Shown piece by piece: positions 34,156-46,314 of a DNA stretch of 64,000 nt (position 1 is the stretch's first letter; the number at the start of each line of letters is the position of its first letter). This DNA comes from Amorphochlora amoebiformis (lineage: Eukaryota; Cercozoa; Chlorarachniophyceae). A program made the position numbers and the translations under genes. Location: contig BAAHQB010000235.1 in NCBI GenBank assembly GCA_054601695.1, positions 124,001 through 188,000 on the forward strand, in the 5' to 3' direction. Below the pieces are notes generated by a model, which worked only from the letters and a program-made list of their open reading frames with translations, was not told where the DNA came from and made no database searches.

Positions 34156-35221
34156 CATATATGTATATATATATACATATATGTATATACATTTATGTAT
34201 AAATATTCACAATCATATGCATTGCATGTGTAAATATTTTTTCTCATACACAACATGTGTGTAGGTTCATATTTTTATATACATATATATATATATATAT
34301 AAAAAAAAAATATGTAATTTCTACGTGTATTCTTGCATATACTAATATTTCCCGTCAATAATATTACAGCAACGGCTGCTAGACGTCTCAGCCCTCCACA
34401 ACGTATATCATCCAGTAAGATATAACATAATTCTAGACATATATGTATGCATACATCGATGCATATCCCCACCTTCCTAACATCGGTCAAAAACCTAGCA
34501 TTCTTTATTACAACCCTAGCCCTGACCCAAACTCCCCACAGAGCGTCCACATGCCATACAGCTCGCACGTGGTACCAGGCAACGGACAGACAACTCTGCC
34601 AGTAGTATCGTATCCCCCGCCAGATCACATGGCGAAACTAAGAATAGAGACCGAGCAAGGGCGCTGGAGCATTCGGGTAATTGGGTCATTGGGTGATTAA
34701 TGATTTGTAAACGGTTTTCTTTTTTTCCTGTTGGTGTGGTTTGCTTTTATATGACGTAGTTTGTATGATGCATAGTAAATTATTCATATACATCATACAT
34801 ATGTATATTTATTTATGTTTAAATATATAAATGTAAACATAGATTATTTTGAACATACCTAAAATGTATTACGTATTACTAATCATATATAATATAACAT
34901 GGATACACATGCATATACATATGTGAAAATATACGTATGTGTATATAAAAATCTATTTGAATTATAAATATGTATGTACATATACATATATATATCACAT
35001 ATGCTTTTCCACACATATGTGTAGTTGTATTTATACCTGTAGAACTTGTATTATACACTTCTGTATGTAGAAATATTCCTGTATATTCGATATGTAAATA
35101 TATATATATATATGTAACATAAATATGTTCACATATAATTCATATTTGTATGTGTCTAAACAAAATGCGGATAGACTGTTCTTAACATTCTGATTTGTCG
35201 TAGGGGGAAAAGAATCCGTAA
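20574..35221 (+). CDS. AP2-domain and HMG-box DNA-binding protein, about 30 exons
   Basis: A nuclear DNA-binding or chromatin protein is inferred from its domains. Exons: 21619-21671, 21734-21798, 21883-22099, 22158-22196, 22440-23237, 23307-23361, 24353-24483, 24869-25040, 25180-25265, 25397-25443, 25858-25913, 26243-26305, 26958-26995, 27566-27602, 27869-27949, 28291-28323, 28539-28580, 28810-28851, 29310-29369, 29500-29539, 29889-30145, 31057-31092, 32005-32057, 32466-32520, 33076-33117, 34370-34414, 34542-34676, 35204-35221. These 28 keep one open frame (2796 nt, 932 codons with the TAA). Upstream candidates 20574-20676 and 20975-21064 also join in phase and read a Leu-rich start then [18 protein letters not shown]; the link between 21106 and 21619 is unresolved. 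Domain order: AP2, long basic Ser-rich region, SAP-like, HMG box, Lys-rich tail, Pro/Gln-rich segment, Tyr-His-Pro-Gly motifs. If the splice at 34677 is not used, the protein ends at a TAA at 34698. Confidence 0.75.
21249..21718 (-). other. Coding-like minus-strand stretch under the AP2 gene 5' region
   Basis: On the minus strand a frame reads [15 protein letters not shown], then [15 protein letters not shown] up to a CAG|GTTATA donor. After a TAG acceptor it continues [16 protein letters not shown] to a TGA, then after the stop [17 protein letters not shown] and [14 protein letters not shown]. Composition looks protein-like, but the in-frame TGA and overlapping + strand exons argue against a simple gene. 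A short shifted frame ([12 protein letters not shown]) covers the stop. It may be a decayed gene, a small antisense gene or chance. Confidence 0.3.
22022..22490 (+). other. AP2/ERF-type DNA-binding domain over three exons
   Basis: The first exon gives [18 protein letters not shown]. After two introns in matching phase comes [19 protein letters not shown] and then EKHGKE. This follows the AP2 pattern: the Y-x-G-V strand, a basic turn, K-A-Q-F, then Y-x-G-T-F with E-E-A-A-x-A-Y-N beginning the helix. AP2 domains are common as transcription factors in plants, algae and apicomplexans. The intron at 22100-22157 is only 58 bp and free of TA repeats; that at 22197-22439 is 243 bp. Confidence 0.85.
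24450..24968 (+). other. SAP-like helix-extended-helix motif
   Basis: [14 protein letters not shown] joins across the intron 24484-24868 to a second helix reading [20 protein letters not shown]. The spacing resembles a SAP motif (L-x-x-x-E-L, then G, then K-x-x-L-x-x-R-I), which binds AT-rich or scaffold-attachment DNA. An insert of about ten residues between the helices makes this a weak match. Confidence 0.4.
25652..25791. other. GC-rich insert inside a TA-rich intron
   Basis: A block of about 140 bp, strongly G and C rich with GCC/GGC triplets, sits between two (TA)n tracts inside the intron 25444-25857. It has no AG or GT at its edges to make it an exon. Both strands are open, Ala-rich on the minus strand (ending [17 protein letters not shown]). 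It differs sharply from all neighbouring sequence. Confidence 0.7.
25881..27930 (+). other. HMG box reconstructed from five exons
   Basis: Pieces in order: [11 protein letters not shown] (25858-25913), [16 protein letters not shown] (26243-26305), [13 protein letters not shown] (26958-26995), [12 protein letters not shown] (27566-27602) and [17 protein letters not shown] (27869-27949). Joined in phase they give the HMG pattern: the K-x-P-x-(T/S)-A-F-x-x-F-x minor-groove wedge, helix 2 ending in the conserved W, the E-(E/K)-x-P-Y-x turn, and helix 3 with A-D-K-x-x-Y. Introns of 0.3-0.65 kb, mostly TA repeats, separate exons of 37-81 nt. Confidence 0.88.
28372..28870 (+). repeat. Tandem duplication of an exon with its intron
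   Basis: Unit 1 is 28372-28599 and unit 2 is 28600-28870. Both run from GTTCTTATTTTTGCTCAAT through TA tracts and ATTCTAGACATAGATGT to GGTATACGTAAAATTTAACA. Each contains a 42-nt exon (28539-28580 and 28810-28851) that differs at two bases and encodes [14 protein letters not shown] and [14 protein letters not shown]. The splice sites are identical, so both copies can be spliced in frame. The length difference lies in the TA tracts. Confidence 0.88.
30109..34590 (+). other. Repeated Tyr-His-(Pro/Ser)-Gly motif on separate exons
   Basis: Four successive exons carry related short motifs in the frame of the AP2/HMG gene: LMYHSGYSE (end of 29889-30145), [10 protein letters not shown] (31057-31092), [10 protein letters not shown] (32005-32057) and NVYHPSVHMPY (across 34370-34414 and 34542). 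The pattern is hydrophobic-Y-(H/Q)-(P/S)-(G/S). Exon 29889-30145 before it is Pro/Gln/Arg-rich. Agreement of motif and phase supports these small exons. Function unknown. Confidence 0.5.
32524..32640 (+). repeat. Telomere-like degenerate repeat after an exon
   Basis: GGGTTAGGG-type units follow directly on the donor of exon 32466-32520. The open frame through it ([18 protein letters not shown]) is probably intron read-through. Confidence 0.6.
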
Positions 35222-35834
35222 GGACGTCAGGCTGTGCTGCGTTGTGAAGCTTACGATCGTATTCGTCAAATTGTATTATTCATTCAGACCATAGTTCGAC
35301 ATACACTGTCATCGGCCGGTTTGAGTCTCTGCTATCGATTTTTGCGAAATAAAGGTTTATCGATCGCAATTTTTTGTCTCTACGTCAAGTTGTAAATAAA
35401 AAATAATTAGAACACCAATCTAGGAATGTCATTAGCTACCTAGGCTACACCAGCAAATTGGCAGCAATACCGGCTAGACCGGGACAGACGCTAGATATAA
35501 TCTCGTAGACAGTACTAGAGTATAAGATTACAATAATATAAAAAGCTGAGAATCAAGCTAGTAAGAGGTCGGATTGTTAATCTAGATAATGTCGTAGACA
35601 GTATAAGATTACAATAGTATAAAAAGCTGAGAATCAAGCTAGTAAGAGGTCGGATTGTTTCTGAAATATACTAGATATATATTCGTTTATACTAGTTATA
35701 TAATAATATGTATTACTCCTACATGACACGTTAACAACTAAAGAAGCCTCTTCAGATCAGTCTAGTCAGTGTATGAAAATAATAACTAGAATAGTATAGT
35801 GTACTGCGGCATGATCAATTTGATGAATCACAGA
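35222..35834. other. Convergent intergenic spacer with tandem duplication
   Basis: This lies between the stop of the AP2/HMG gene and the stop of the minus-strand hydrolase. It is nearly free of TA microsatellite. A direct duplication of roughly 80-90 bp sits at about 35491-35577 and 35578-35660; both copies contain AAAAAGCTGAGAATCAAGCT followed by AGTAAGAGGTCGGATTGTT. CTAG tetranucleotides are frequent. It must hold both 3' ends. No polyadenylation signal can be assigned with confidence. Confidence 0.65.
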
Positions 35835-36186
35835 TCACAGATCCGGCCCACTCCCTTTAGGCCCAACCCCGGCTATTTCGCTGGGCGCGTTGAGGTCCCC
35901 TCCCGTGATAAATCTCTGGATAGTCTCGACCATCTGATCCGGATAATCTAATTGAGGGAAGTGACCCATCGTCGCGGGGAAGGCGAAGAGCTTCATGGAG
36001 GTGGGTTTCGTCTGGAGCCAATCGACAGCCTAATTTTGGATCAGATATATAGTATTATTTATACATATATGAACATATTTACATAAATATATATATATAT
36101 ATATATATAGTTATATATATGTATATTATGTACTTATATAATATATATATATATATATATGTATGTATAAATACACAAATATACAT

Positions 36187-36221
<35 letters not shown>

Positions 36222-36462
36222 TTAATAAATATTCGTAGAATATGATACATGTATATAGACATATTTATATATAAATTTATAGATTTATACATAATATATA
36301 TACAAAAGAATAATATATATACAATAGAACAATATATATATATATATATGTATATGTAACATATATGTAAATTTATAAATGAGTGTTGTTGTATCAAATA
36401 GAATAAGTCCATATTTATGTGTGGAACTTACATACATATATATATATATATTTTATATATAT

Positions 36463-36500
<38 letters not shown>

Positions 36501-37226
36501 GTATTTTTAGAGCAATGATATACGGCACAAGAGAGCGCAGCTCGACGAGTAGATATCAATAGAGTTATTAACGTCAAAGACACACTGGTATCGCTGGAGA
36601 TCGCTGGAGGTCGTTGGAGATCGCCTAATACGGTACTACCTGGTACTACCAGGTATTTCTGGGTATTACCTGGTAATAATAAGATTTCAGACAATTAGGT
36701 GACTAGGCGTAACCTCACGCCATGTCAAGTTCCAAAATCACTGGCACATTGCTGGGTACTACCCAGAAATAACAGGATTTTCAGCCAATTAGGGGACAAG
36801 GCGTGACGTCGCGCCATGTCATGCTCCGAAAATTTTCCCAAAGATTCTAGTACTCTGTGCGCACATACCCGGCTTGTCCCATCCAAGCTAATCATAATCC
36901 AACTGGCATAATCCAACTGGGATAAACTCACGGAATCCAACTGGCACAACTCGTTTCAAACGAGTCTTAACCATATCACGGGCGACCAGTGGTATACCAT
37001 ACAGCTGCTGTAACATGTAACAAAATACCATATTGAAATGGAACACGATACACCAATATCAACATACATGCATACATAAACACATATATATATATATATA
37101 TATATATATGTATACATATACATATGTATATATATATATAAATAAATAAATATATATATATATATATATACATGTGTGTATATAATGCACACCTACAAAA
37201 GGTTCATAACTCTAAATGTAAATATC

Positions 37227-37264
<38 letters not shown>

Positions 37265-37645
37265 TTTTTATTTTATATATATTTGTATATTGTTCGTATG
37301 TGTACATATATTCATATGTGTACATATTTAGATGAGACAGACTTAGACTACGGTGGGGTTGGATGAGGTTGGTTTTGAGAGTGTATTACCGAGCTGAGGT
37401 CGAGGTATTTGTCGTTGGTACCCCACGCAACGAGAGTTGGGTTCTTGAATCTCTCGGCAGCAATATCAACCTTTATTATTTGAATATGTATATATATATA
37501 TATATATATGTATATATACTACATATGTATATATATATGTATATAATCTTAATATTCTATACATGCATACACACCATATGTATGATTACATATTTTACAT
37601 ACATGTATGCAGATATATATAATATATATATATATACACATATAT

Positions 37646-37688
<43 letters not shown>

Positions 37689-38136
37689 TATACACATATA
37701 TGTATATATAAATATATACACACATATATATATATGTAGATATAAATACATACATAAACACATACATATATACAAAAAGATTTATATGCACGTACTTTTG
37801 TAAGAAGCTGGTTCCAGTCTAAATCTTCCATAATAGTCTCAAGAGCAATCCGGGTATCCTGAATATGTATAACTCTATGGATACATACATATACGTACAT
37901 ACGTACATTCACATGTTCATTGCATGGATATATGCGTACTTGTATTATATTTGCATAGAGTTTATGTATGTATCCATATATATATATATATGTGTGTGTG
38001 TACATACAAATACATATATATATATATATATATACACATATATATGTACATACACACACATACAAATATGTATATATATAAACATGTCTAGTGACATATA
38101 TATTTCAACCAACGAATATTTTAATACATATTTAAC

Positions 38137-38182
<46 letters not shown>

Positions 38183-38402
38183 GTATATTTATATATACAT
38201 ATATATATATATATATACATTTACATATATATATATATATGTATATATTCGTTTCTATCCTCTGTCTCAATCTTCCTCTTTCACGCAGTCTCTAATTCTC
38301 TCTCGGAATCCGAAGAAAAGCAATGTTTAAACCTCACCACTTATACATTTGTATATATATATTTATACATTATATAGTGAGTTATTGATAAGTATACGCC
38401 CA

Positions 38403-38444
<42 letters not shown>

Positions 38445-38681
38445 CATATCTACATATGTATAGTGTAATTAAATATACATATATAAATAGAGCGTATATT
38501 CTTGTATATTAAATTTATAACTAGTCTTACATAAATATGTATTTAAAAACATCTTTTACATATATACATATTTACTGGCATATATATATATATATATATA
38601 TTATACATATAAATTATATTAACATATATATATTTGTATATCTATGCATCCATATAAGAAATATGTTCGTGTATATTTACA

Positions 38682-38712
<31 letters not shown>

Positions 38713-38937
38713 TACATCTTTATATGTATACCATTATGTACATTATGAATTTTCACATATGTATGTATCTATATATATATATATATATTGCGTACATATA
38801 TATGTATAAATATTCGTGTACATAGATTGATGTGTATATGTAGTCAAACGTTCATCTATACCTCTCCCTCTTCAAATGGACTTTGAAGATTTTGGTAGTC
38901 CGTGTAATTGAATGCATACGGACCACCTTATTAATAT

Positions 38938-38986
<49 letters not shown>

Positions 38987-39355
38987 CATATAATTGTGTG
39001 GATCTACAAGTATATGCATACATACATAAATGTATGTATATGGATATATATATATATATATATATGAATAACATAAATGTTTAGCTATATATGAATACAC
39101 TCTTCGAATGTAAGTAAAATATCTGTATATGTTTCAGTATGTATAACTTTTACATGTAATTTGTACGTATGCATTTGTATACATATATTTATATACATCA
39201 ACATATATATATATATATATATATAGATGTATATATGATATAAACGTTGAGATGTATATATTATGTATAAATGTACACAAATAAAAATATGCGAAGATAT
39301 ATGTATTAATTTATATAAAAATATGATATGTATACACACATTGCGCAAATTTGAT

Positions 39356-39425
<70 letters not shown>

Positions 39426-39633
39426 AATAAAAATGCTGCTTACCTGCAGCGTGATACATGCCAGCATCGGGATTTTTTCCAAACGCAAATCCCTTATAAA
39501 CATATATATAATATATAATATATACATCACACATACCACGTGTATTATAAATATATCCATATGTATATGTGTATATATATACATATATGTATATATGTGT
39601 ATATACCTATATATGTGTATATATCTATATATA

Positions 39634-39675
<42 letters not shown>

Positions 39676-39724
39676 TGTAAATCAAGATATACATACATGT
39701 AAATATATGCTTTATATACATATG

Positions 39725-39761
<37 letters not shown>

Positions 39762-39871
39762 AATATATACATATTCTATGCATACTATATATGTATATGT
39801 ATATTTGTGTTTGTATATATATATATATATGTACATATTCTATATAAAAAGCAATCTTCTATGTATACATA

Positions 39872-39909
<38 letters not shown>

Positions 39910-40156
39910 ATATATAGATATATATCGTATGTAATTGTATTTTTTTCATTGTTACACACACACACACACATATATATATAATATATGTATACAAATATAA
40001 ATATGTAAATATATATATACATAGATACATATACATATATATATATATACATATACGTATATATATGTACACATATACATACATACATATATATATATGT
40101 TTGTATATAAATTTCTATATAAATTTATTATACATTACCTGCAAATATGATGTTTA

Positions 40157-40243
<87 letters not shown>

Positions 40244-40306
40244 TACTTAAATTTAGTATTTGATATATTATGTATATTTACATGTAACATGATTTATACG
40301 TAACAT

Positions 40307-40375
<69 letters not shown>

Positions 40376-40463
40376 CTTGTGTATATTTTACATATGAAGA
40401 AATCTGTGTACATACGAAAATATATTCATATGTATAGATATATATGTATATATGTACATATAT

Positions 40464-40495
<32 letters not shown>

Positions 40496-40574
40496 GTATA
40501 TATATATATATTGCCTTGAATAAGCCTTTGTAGTTCGATAGAGGCTCAGGTAGCTTGCTTCTGAGTCTATACAT

Positions 40575-40608
<34 letters not shown>

Positions 40609-40643
40609 TATTCGTTTGATATGAATGGATGTATGCGCATATG

Positions 40644-40682
<39 letters not shown>

Positions 40683-40714
40683 AACATATAGTACATATAA
40701 TATAACAAATGTAT

Positions 40715-40791
<77 letters not shown>

Positions 40792-41077
40792 CACCCGTAT
40801 AAATGAATACATTATACATTTTTACACATATATAAATATATGCTTATATACATTGTAATACATGCACGTGTGTGCATTATATTGTAGATGGACATATTAG
40901 TCCTGTATGGATGCTGCAGAACACACAGAAATATCCTCTACTCTTTCTCACTTCCCAGTCATCCCCCCCCATAATCCCTGAGGCCATAACGTATATATAT
41001 ATATATGTAGATATATGTATATATATATTTTATATGTATATATATGTATATATTATTTATATATTATATACACATAT

Positions 41078-41112
<35 letters not shown>

Positions 41113-41318
41113 GTACGTCCACCCTTCTCATATTTCTCCAAGCCATATTATTATATACATATGTATATGTATATATATATATATGTATAATATAATATTG
41201 TATTTATATATATATATATATATATCGACATACATGTTCTACTTCCCACTTTTCACGTATTCCTCTAGGATCATGTTCAGGACCAAGTTCTTATATATTT
41301 GTATATATCTATATTTAC

Positions 41319-41364
<46 letters not shown>

Positions 41365-41785
41365 CACCATATATATATATATATATATATGTATATGTGT
41401 ATATTTAGATATACATTTACACATGTGTGTTTGCATGTATATGTGTACTTATATATCAATATATATCTAAATATCTTCACACATACACGTGTACATACAT
41501 ACATATTCAAAGATATATATATATATATATATACATACATATATTTATATGTATATATCTACATACATACATACATAAATTTTATTTAAGATTCCATTGC
41601 GGAGATAAACAGTTCTTAATTCCAATATGTGCACTACCCCAGAGGTGTATTTAGAATGACAAGCTTGTCGACCATATCCTTATGTTTAGTGGCAAAAAGA
41701 ATTCCATACTGGCCAAGAATATATCCCTGGAAATTAGATGTAGACATATACATATAAATATATATATATATATATATAGGTAATT

Positions 41786-41818
<33 letters not shown>

Positions 41819-41896
41819 TTATACTCATATATATATATATATTTTATATTCATAAATAATGCATACATTTATATATATGTGCGTGTAGATTACACA

Positions 41897-41930
<34 letters not shown>

Positions 41931-41966
41931 TTAATGAAATTTATTATATAATATATACGCACATGC

Positions 41967-42016
<50 letters not shown>

Positions 42017-42443
42017 TATGTGTGTGCATATGCATATAGATTAATGTACAGACATATACACTAAATTTCTGCTATGTCTCGATTGATATCAACTCTGATT
42101 AAGAGTATGCAAATCCGTTTACATATTTATATATATGTCTAGTGATCTGAAAAATGCACAATATATGAATACATTTATTTTTCAGTATACCTTTAATATT
42201 GCAATATATATCATTTACCTGTGTACACAGAACAATGGGTCCATTTACACCACTAGCCTCTAAGAAGGCCTTCAACCCGCTATATATATATAACAGTATA
42301 CATGCATGCATACATAAATTTATATATATATATATACCTATATATATATATGTAATATATATATATATATATTAAATATATATATATATATATAAACATA
42401 CATGCATTGTATATATCTATACAATTACATTTTTTGACAATTA

Positions 42444-42486
<43 letters not shown>

Positions 42487-42527
42487 TACATACATATATG
42501 CACAAGTATAAATATGCTTTAAATATG

Positions 42528-42574
<47 letters not shown>

Positions 42575-42928
42575 TATTTATATAACGTATGTATTTCTAT
42601 TTTTTTATGTATAAATATATGTATATACAAATAATATTTAGTATTTACAAATATCTGTATGTGTAAAATATATAATATACATATACATATATAATATTAT
42701 ATACATATATATACATATATTTATATATATATATTTGCGTGTGTATGTATACTTGTATCCATAACCTTACGTAGTCCTCTGGAGAGTAACCGAATGACCC
42801 TTTGGCTGAATCGGTGCACACACACACACACCAATACAGACATCATTTACACATCTTATATATATATATATATGCATATAATACATATATATATATATAT
42901 ATACGTGTATATATGTGTGTTTATATAA

Positions 42929-42965
<37 letters not shown>

Positions 42966-42989
42966 CATACACATACATATATATATATT

Positions 42990-43045
<56 letters not shown>

Positions 43046-43290
43046 AAAATGTATGTATACATTTATTTTGCACACATAATTTATAATATTTTGCAATGAC
43101 AGAATTTTTATTTATATACATATCCAAATATAATATTTTTCAATGACAGAATTTTTATTTATATATATCCAAATACAAATATACATACACATACATATTT
43201 ACATAATATATATATATATATATATATATGCATACATATATATATATATATATATGTGTGTGTATATTTACGTAATACATACATACACAC

Positions 43291-43339
<49 letters not shown>

Positions 43340-43390
43340 CACACACACATATATATGTACATATATATATATTTACACACATATATGTAT

Positions 43391-43442
<52 letters not shown>

Positions 43443-43761
43443 GCATTGCATATATATGTTAGATATTGACTATATTATGCATTTTGGATACTCTCTTACA
43501 TATTGAATATAAGACCTGGTTTCTCACTCTTTCCGCTCCCTATCCAATCAAATGCGACGGCGTGGTACCCATCCCTTTGCAGTATTTTCATCTGAGTAAA
43601 CAATATATATATATATGTGTGTGTATATATATATATGCATATATATACAATATTTATATATATATATATATAGGTATATATATATATGTACATATATATA
43701 TGTATAGATATACATACATATGTATTTATATATATGTATGTATATATAGGTGTATATAAAC

Positions 43762-43797
<36 letters not shown>

Positions 43798-43817
43798 CAG
43801 AATATGTGTACATACAC

Positions 43818-43855
<38 letters not shown>

Positions 43856-44154
43856 TAATTTTAATACTGTTCATTGCAAATCTACATTTATATCTCTGTA
43901 CGTATATACATATACATATATAGAGCACAATACATATATATATATGTATTTATGTTACATGTATGTACATATGTGTATATATATACATACATATACATAT
44001 ATATGTATACATATATCTTAATGCATTTGTGTGTATTTCACACATGAGGACACAGCTGTAATATGCATATATATATATATATATATATTTACACACACAC
44101 ACATATATATATATATATTATATACGTATATATATATATATACATATATTTAAA

Positions 44155-44185
<31 letters not shown>

Positions 44186-44350
44186 ATATATGCATATTAC
44201 ACATATAGAAATATATTTCATGCACATATATAAATATATAATATTTTTTGTATATATATATATATGTGTAATAATATATAACCATGCGTATGTATCTAAC
44301 ACACTTATGTGTAATAGTGTATACATATTACACACATACATATATACATC

Positions 44351-44384
<34 letters not shown>

Positions 44385-44477
44385 CATAATTAATATACTG
44401 ATATAAATACACATATAAATGTTTTCATGTGTCATGTGTTTGTCCTTACCATATTATCATGTATATGTCATATATGA

Positions 44478-44524
<47 letters not shown>

Positions 44525-44933
44525 AAATCTTACCACATCCCGAAATACGTAGGAAGATGATAGTATTCCGTGAGATAGCACAATCGTAGGCTTGGAAGTA
44601 TCTCCTGGTTAGGATTGGGTTGGTTAGGTAGGGTTATGCTTCCGGCTTTTGTGAGAATTATTGACAGGGTTAGGGATAATGTTAGCGCAGAGTATTGGTA
44701 AGGTTGGGAGTAGGGTTAGAGGTTAAGGTTAGCGTTGGGTTAGGGTTAAGGATAAAACGTAACCTTTAGTCTGTAGGTAGCTCCAATCAAACCCACCCGC
44801 CTGGATTTAAGTGTACATATTGACATTTTTCCATATAATCTATATGTGTACAGGTGTTTACATATATCTTAAATGTAACATGTGTAATATGTATATCGTA
44901 TACGTGCATGTATATTCATATGTATTCCTTCAT

Positions 44934-44969
<36 letters not shown>

Positions 44970-44990
44970 TACATGTACATATAAGAGATA

Positions 44991-45054
<64 letters not shown>

Positions 45055-45068
45055 TATATATATATATG

Positions 45069-45119
<51 letters not shown>

Positions 45120-45173
45120 TATATGTACACATATATATATATATATATATGTATATACACATATATATATACC

Positions 45174-45227
<54 letters not shown>

Positions 45228-45248
45228 TGTGCATATATATATAAATAC

Positions 45249-45296
<48 letters not shown>

Positions 45297-45307
45297 TATA
45301 ATAACAT

Positions 45308-45351
<44 letters not shown>

Positions 45352-46183
45352 TATATTATATATATAAATGGGACCATATGTATGCACATGTGTATAAGCA
45401 TATATGTTATACAAACATGTGTATGTATATGTATGTGTGTGTATATATATGTATATGTAATATGTATAAATATTTATATGTGTATAATATGTATACATCT
45501 TCGAGGGAAATCTATACAGCGACAGGATTAAAAATAGGATAACAGGTTATGAAGTGCAATTAACGGTCAACCGTAACCCTCCCTCGGGTTTCAGGCATAC
45601 TTACCTTCACGCTCAACCTTTCGGGCTCAGGAAGCGCATCTAAAGGATTCTGAACGGCCTAATGTTGAGGTTATATCAGGTTTGATAACTTTGGAATGTA
45701 CCGTTATTGGAGGAGCAGTGGAGGGCGAAATAGAGAGGGACCGAGAAAGAGGGTGAAGGGAGAAGACACTCCAGTTTGTGCCCACTCTAATGGATAACCA
45801 AATTTCAACCCTTCTAGCCCTTGACTTAACTTCAGGTGTCTCGCCGGGGTTTTGCCGTTGCCAGGCGCCGCCGTCGCCGAAGATCGCAGCACGTACTGCT
45901 AAGTTTCGACAATTTTTCCCCTGGAGAAGCCCTCTGATTGCATGCGGGGTGCTGAAGGAGCGGGGAATGTGCAACTGGGAGCTGGAGGGTGGTGAGACAT
46001 AACCATATCAGATGGTACGTAAGTATTTTCGTTTTCGCATTTCTTTAACCGTGTGAGCGCTCCCTGCGCCCAATACCGCAGGTTATCGCGAGGTCCAAGG
46101 CTGTATTTAGCCTGCAGGAAAATAATACAGGCGAGGGCGACTATGACCAGACAGGTCGCGCTTTCTCCCGCGCGAAAAGACAT
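35835..46183 (-). CDS. Alpha/beta hydrolase-fold protein, about 15 exons, 394 residues
   Basis: Exons: 46183-46019, 45898-45770, 45658-45605, 45511-45497 (15 nt, tentative), 44590-44534, 43591-43516, 42805-42766, 42279-42219, 41726-41638, 40560-40515, 39492-39444, 38926-38862, 37858-37796, 37470-37390, 36029-35835. Total 1185 nt, open to TGA. Residues 11-25 form a hydrophobic signal or anchor segment, followed by a basic Ala/Ser-rich stretch. Fold landmarks: the oxyanion strand PTIVLSHG (122-129), [16 protein letters not shown], the elbow [11 protein letters not shown] (197-207), LVILNTPLG, the acid-loop AWGTNDKY (Asp 323) and [13 protein letters not shown] (His 353). The sequence resembles a plant and algal chloroplast hydrolase family, so plastid targeting is possible but inferred. 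The elbow has Tyr where the nucleophilic Ser is expected. Intron 40514-39493 starts with GC. The start was chosen at the Met before the hydrophobic segment; an in-frame upstream Met is at 46276. Confidence 0.85.
36509..36960. repeat. Intronic GC-richer repeat element with internal duplications
   Basis: It sits in the last intron of the hydrolase. It contains GATCGCTGGAGATCGCTGGAG and GGTACTACCTGGTACTACC, a diverged direct duplication of about 94 bp (about 36658-36738 and 36752-36835, both containing a CGCCATGTCA core), and a short tandem repeat of AATCCAACTGGCAT at 36896-36945. Motifs are shared in inverse orientation with 9470-9718. No coding frame is supported. Confidence 0.55.
44606..44765 (+). 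repeat. Degenerate telomere-like repeat beside an exon
   Basis: GGTTAGGG-type units on the + strand abut the acceptor region of hydrolase exon 44590-44534. On the transcribed minus strand they read CCCTAAC, next to candidate acceptors at 44605 and 44591. Confidence 0.7.
44997..45354. repeat. Long compound (TA)n tract
   Basis: About 350 bp, almost entirely TA dinucleotides with rare GTGT, CACA and single-base interruptions, fill an intron of the hydrolase. It is the longest TA-dominated block in the window and yields open frames on both strands that are not genes. Confidence 0.95.
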
Positions 46184-46314
46184 GTGGCGAAGACGTCCTC
46201 TTGGTTGCGCTTGGGATGTGACAAACCTGTGTGACAGGTCATGAAGATTTAATCTGACACGTGCCTGAAATTGCACTTTCGGGCATGGAGACGTAACATC
46301 CAGAGCTTGTATTC
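46184..46314. promoter_or_regulatory. Divergent intergenic region, probable shared promoter
   Basis: Only 131 bp separate the chosen start codons of the minus-strand hydrolase and the + gene at 46315. The stretch has ordinary composition with no TA microsatellite. Both 5' ends or both promoters must overlap here, unless upstream exons were missed. No TATA box or initiator could be assigned. Confidence 0.45.

Noticed and set aside
40905-41290. Additional hydrolase exons (for example LEEYVKSGK near 41.26 kb)
   Set aside because: Exon 41726-41638 joins directly in phase to 40560-40515 and the protein then follows the family order. These islands add mismatched frames.
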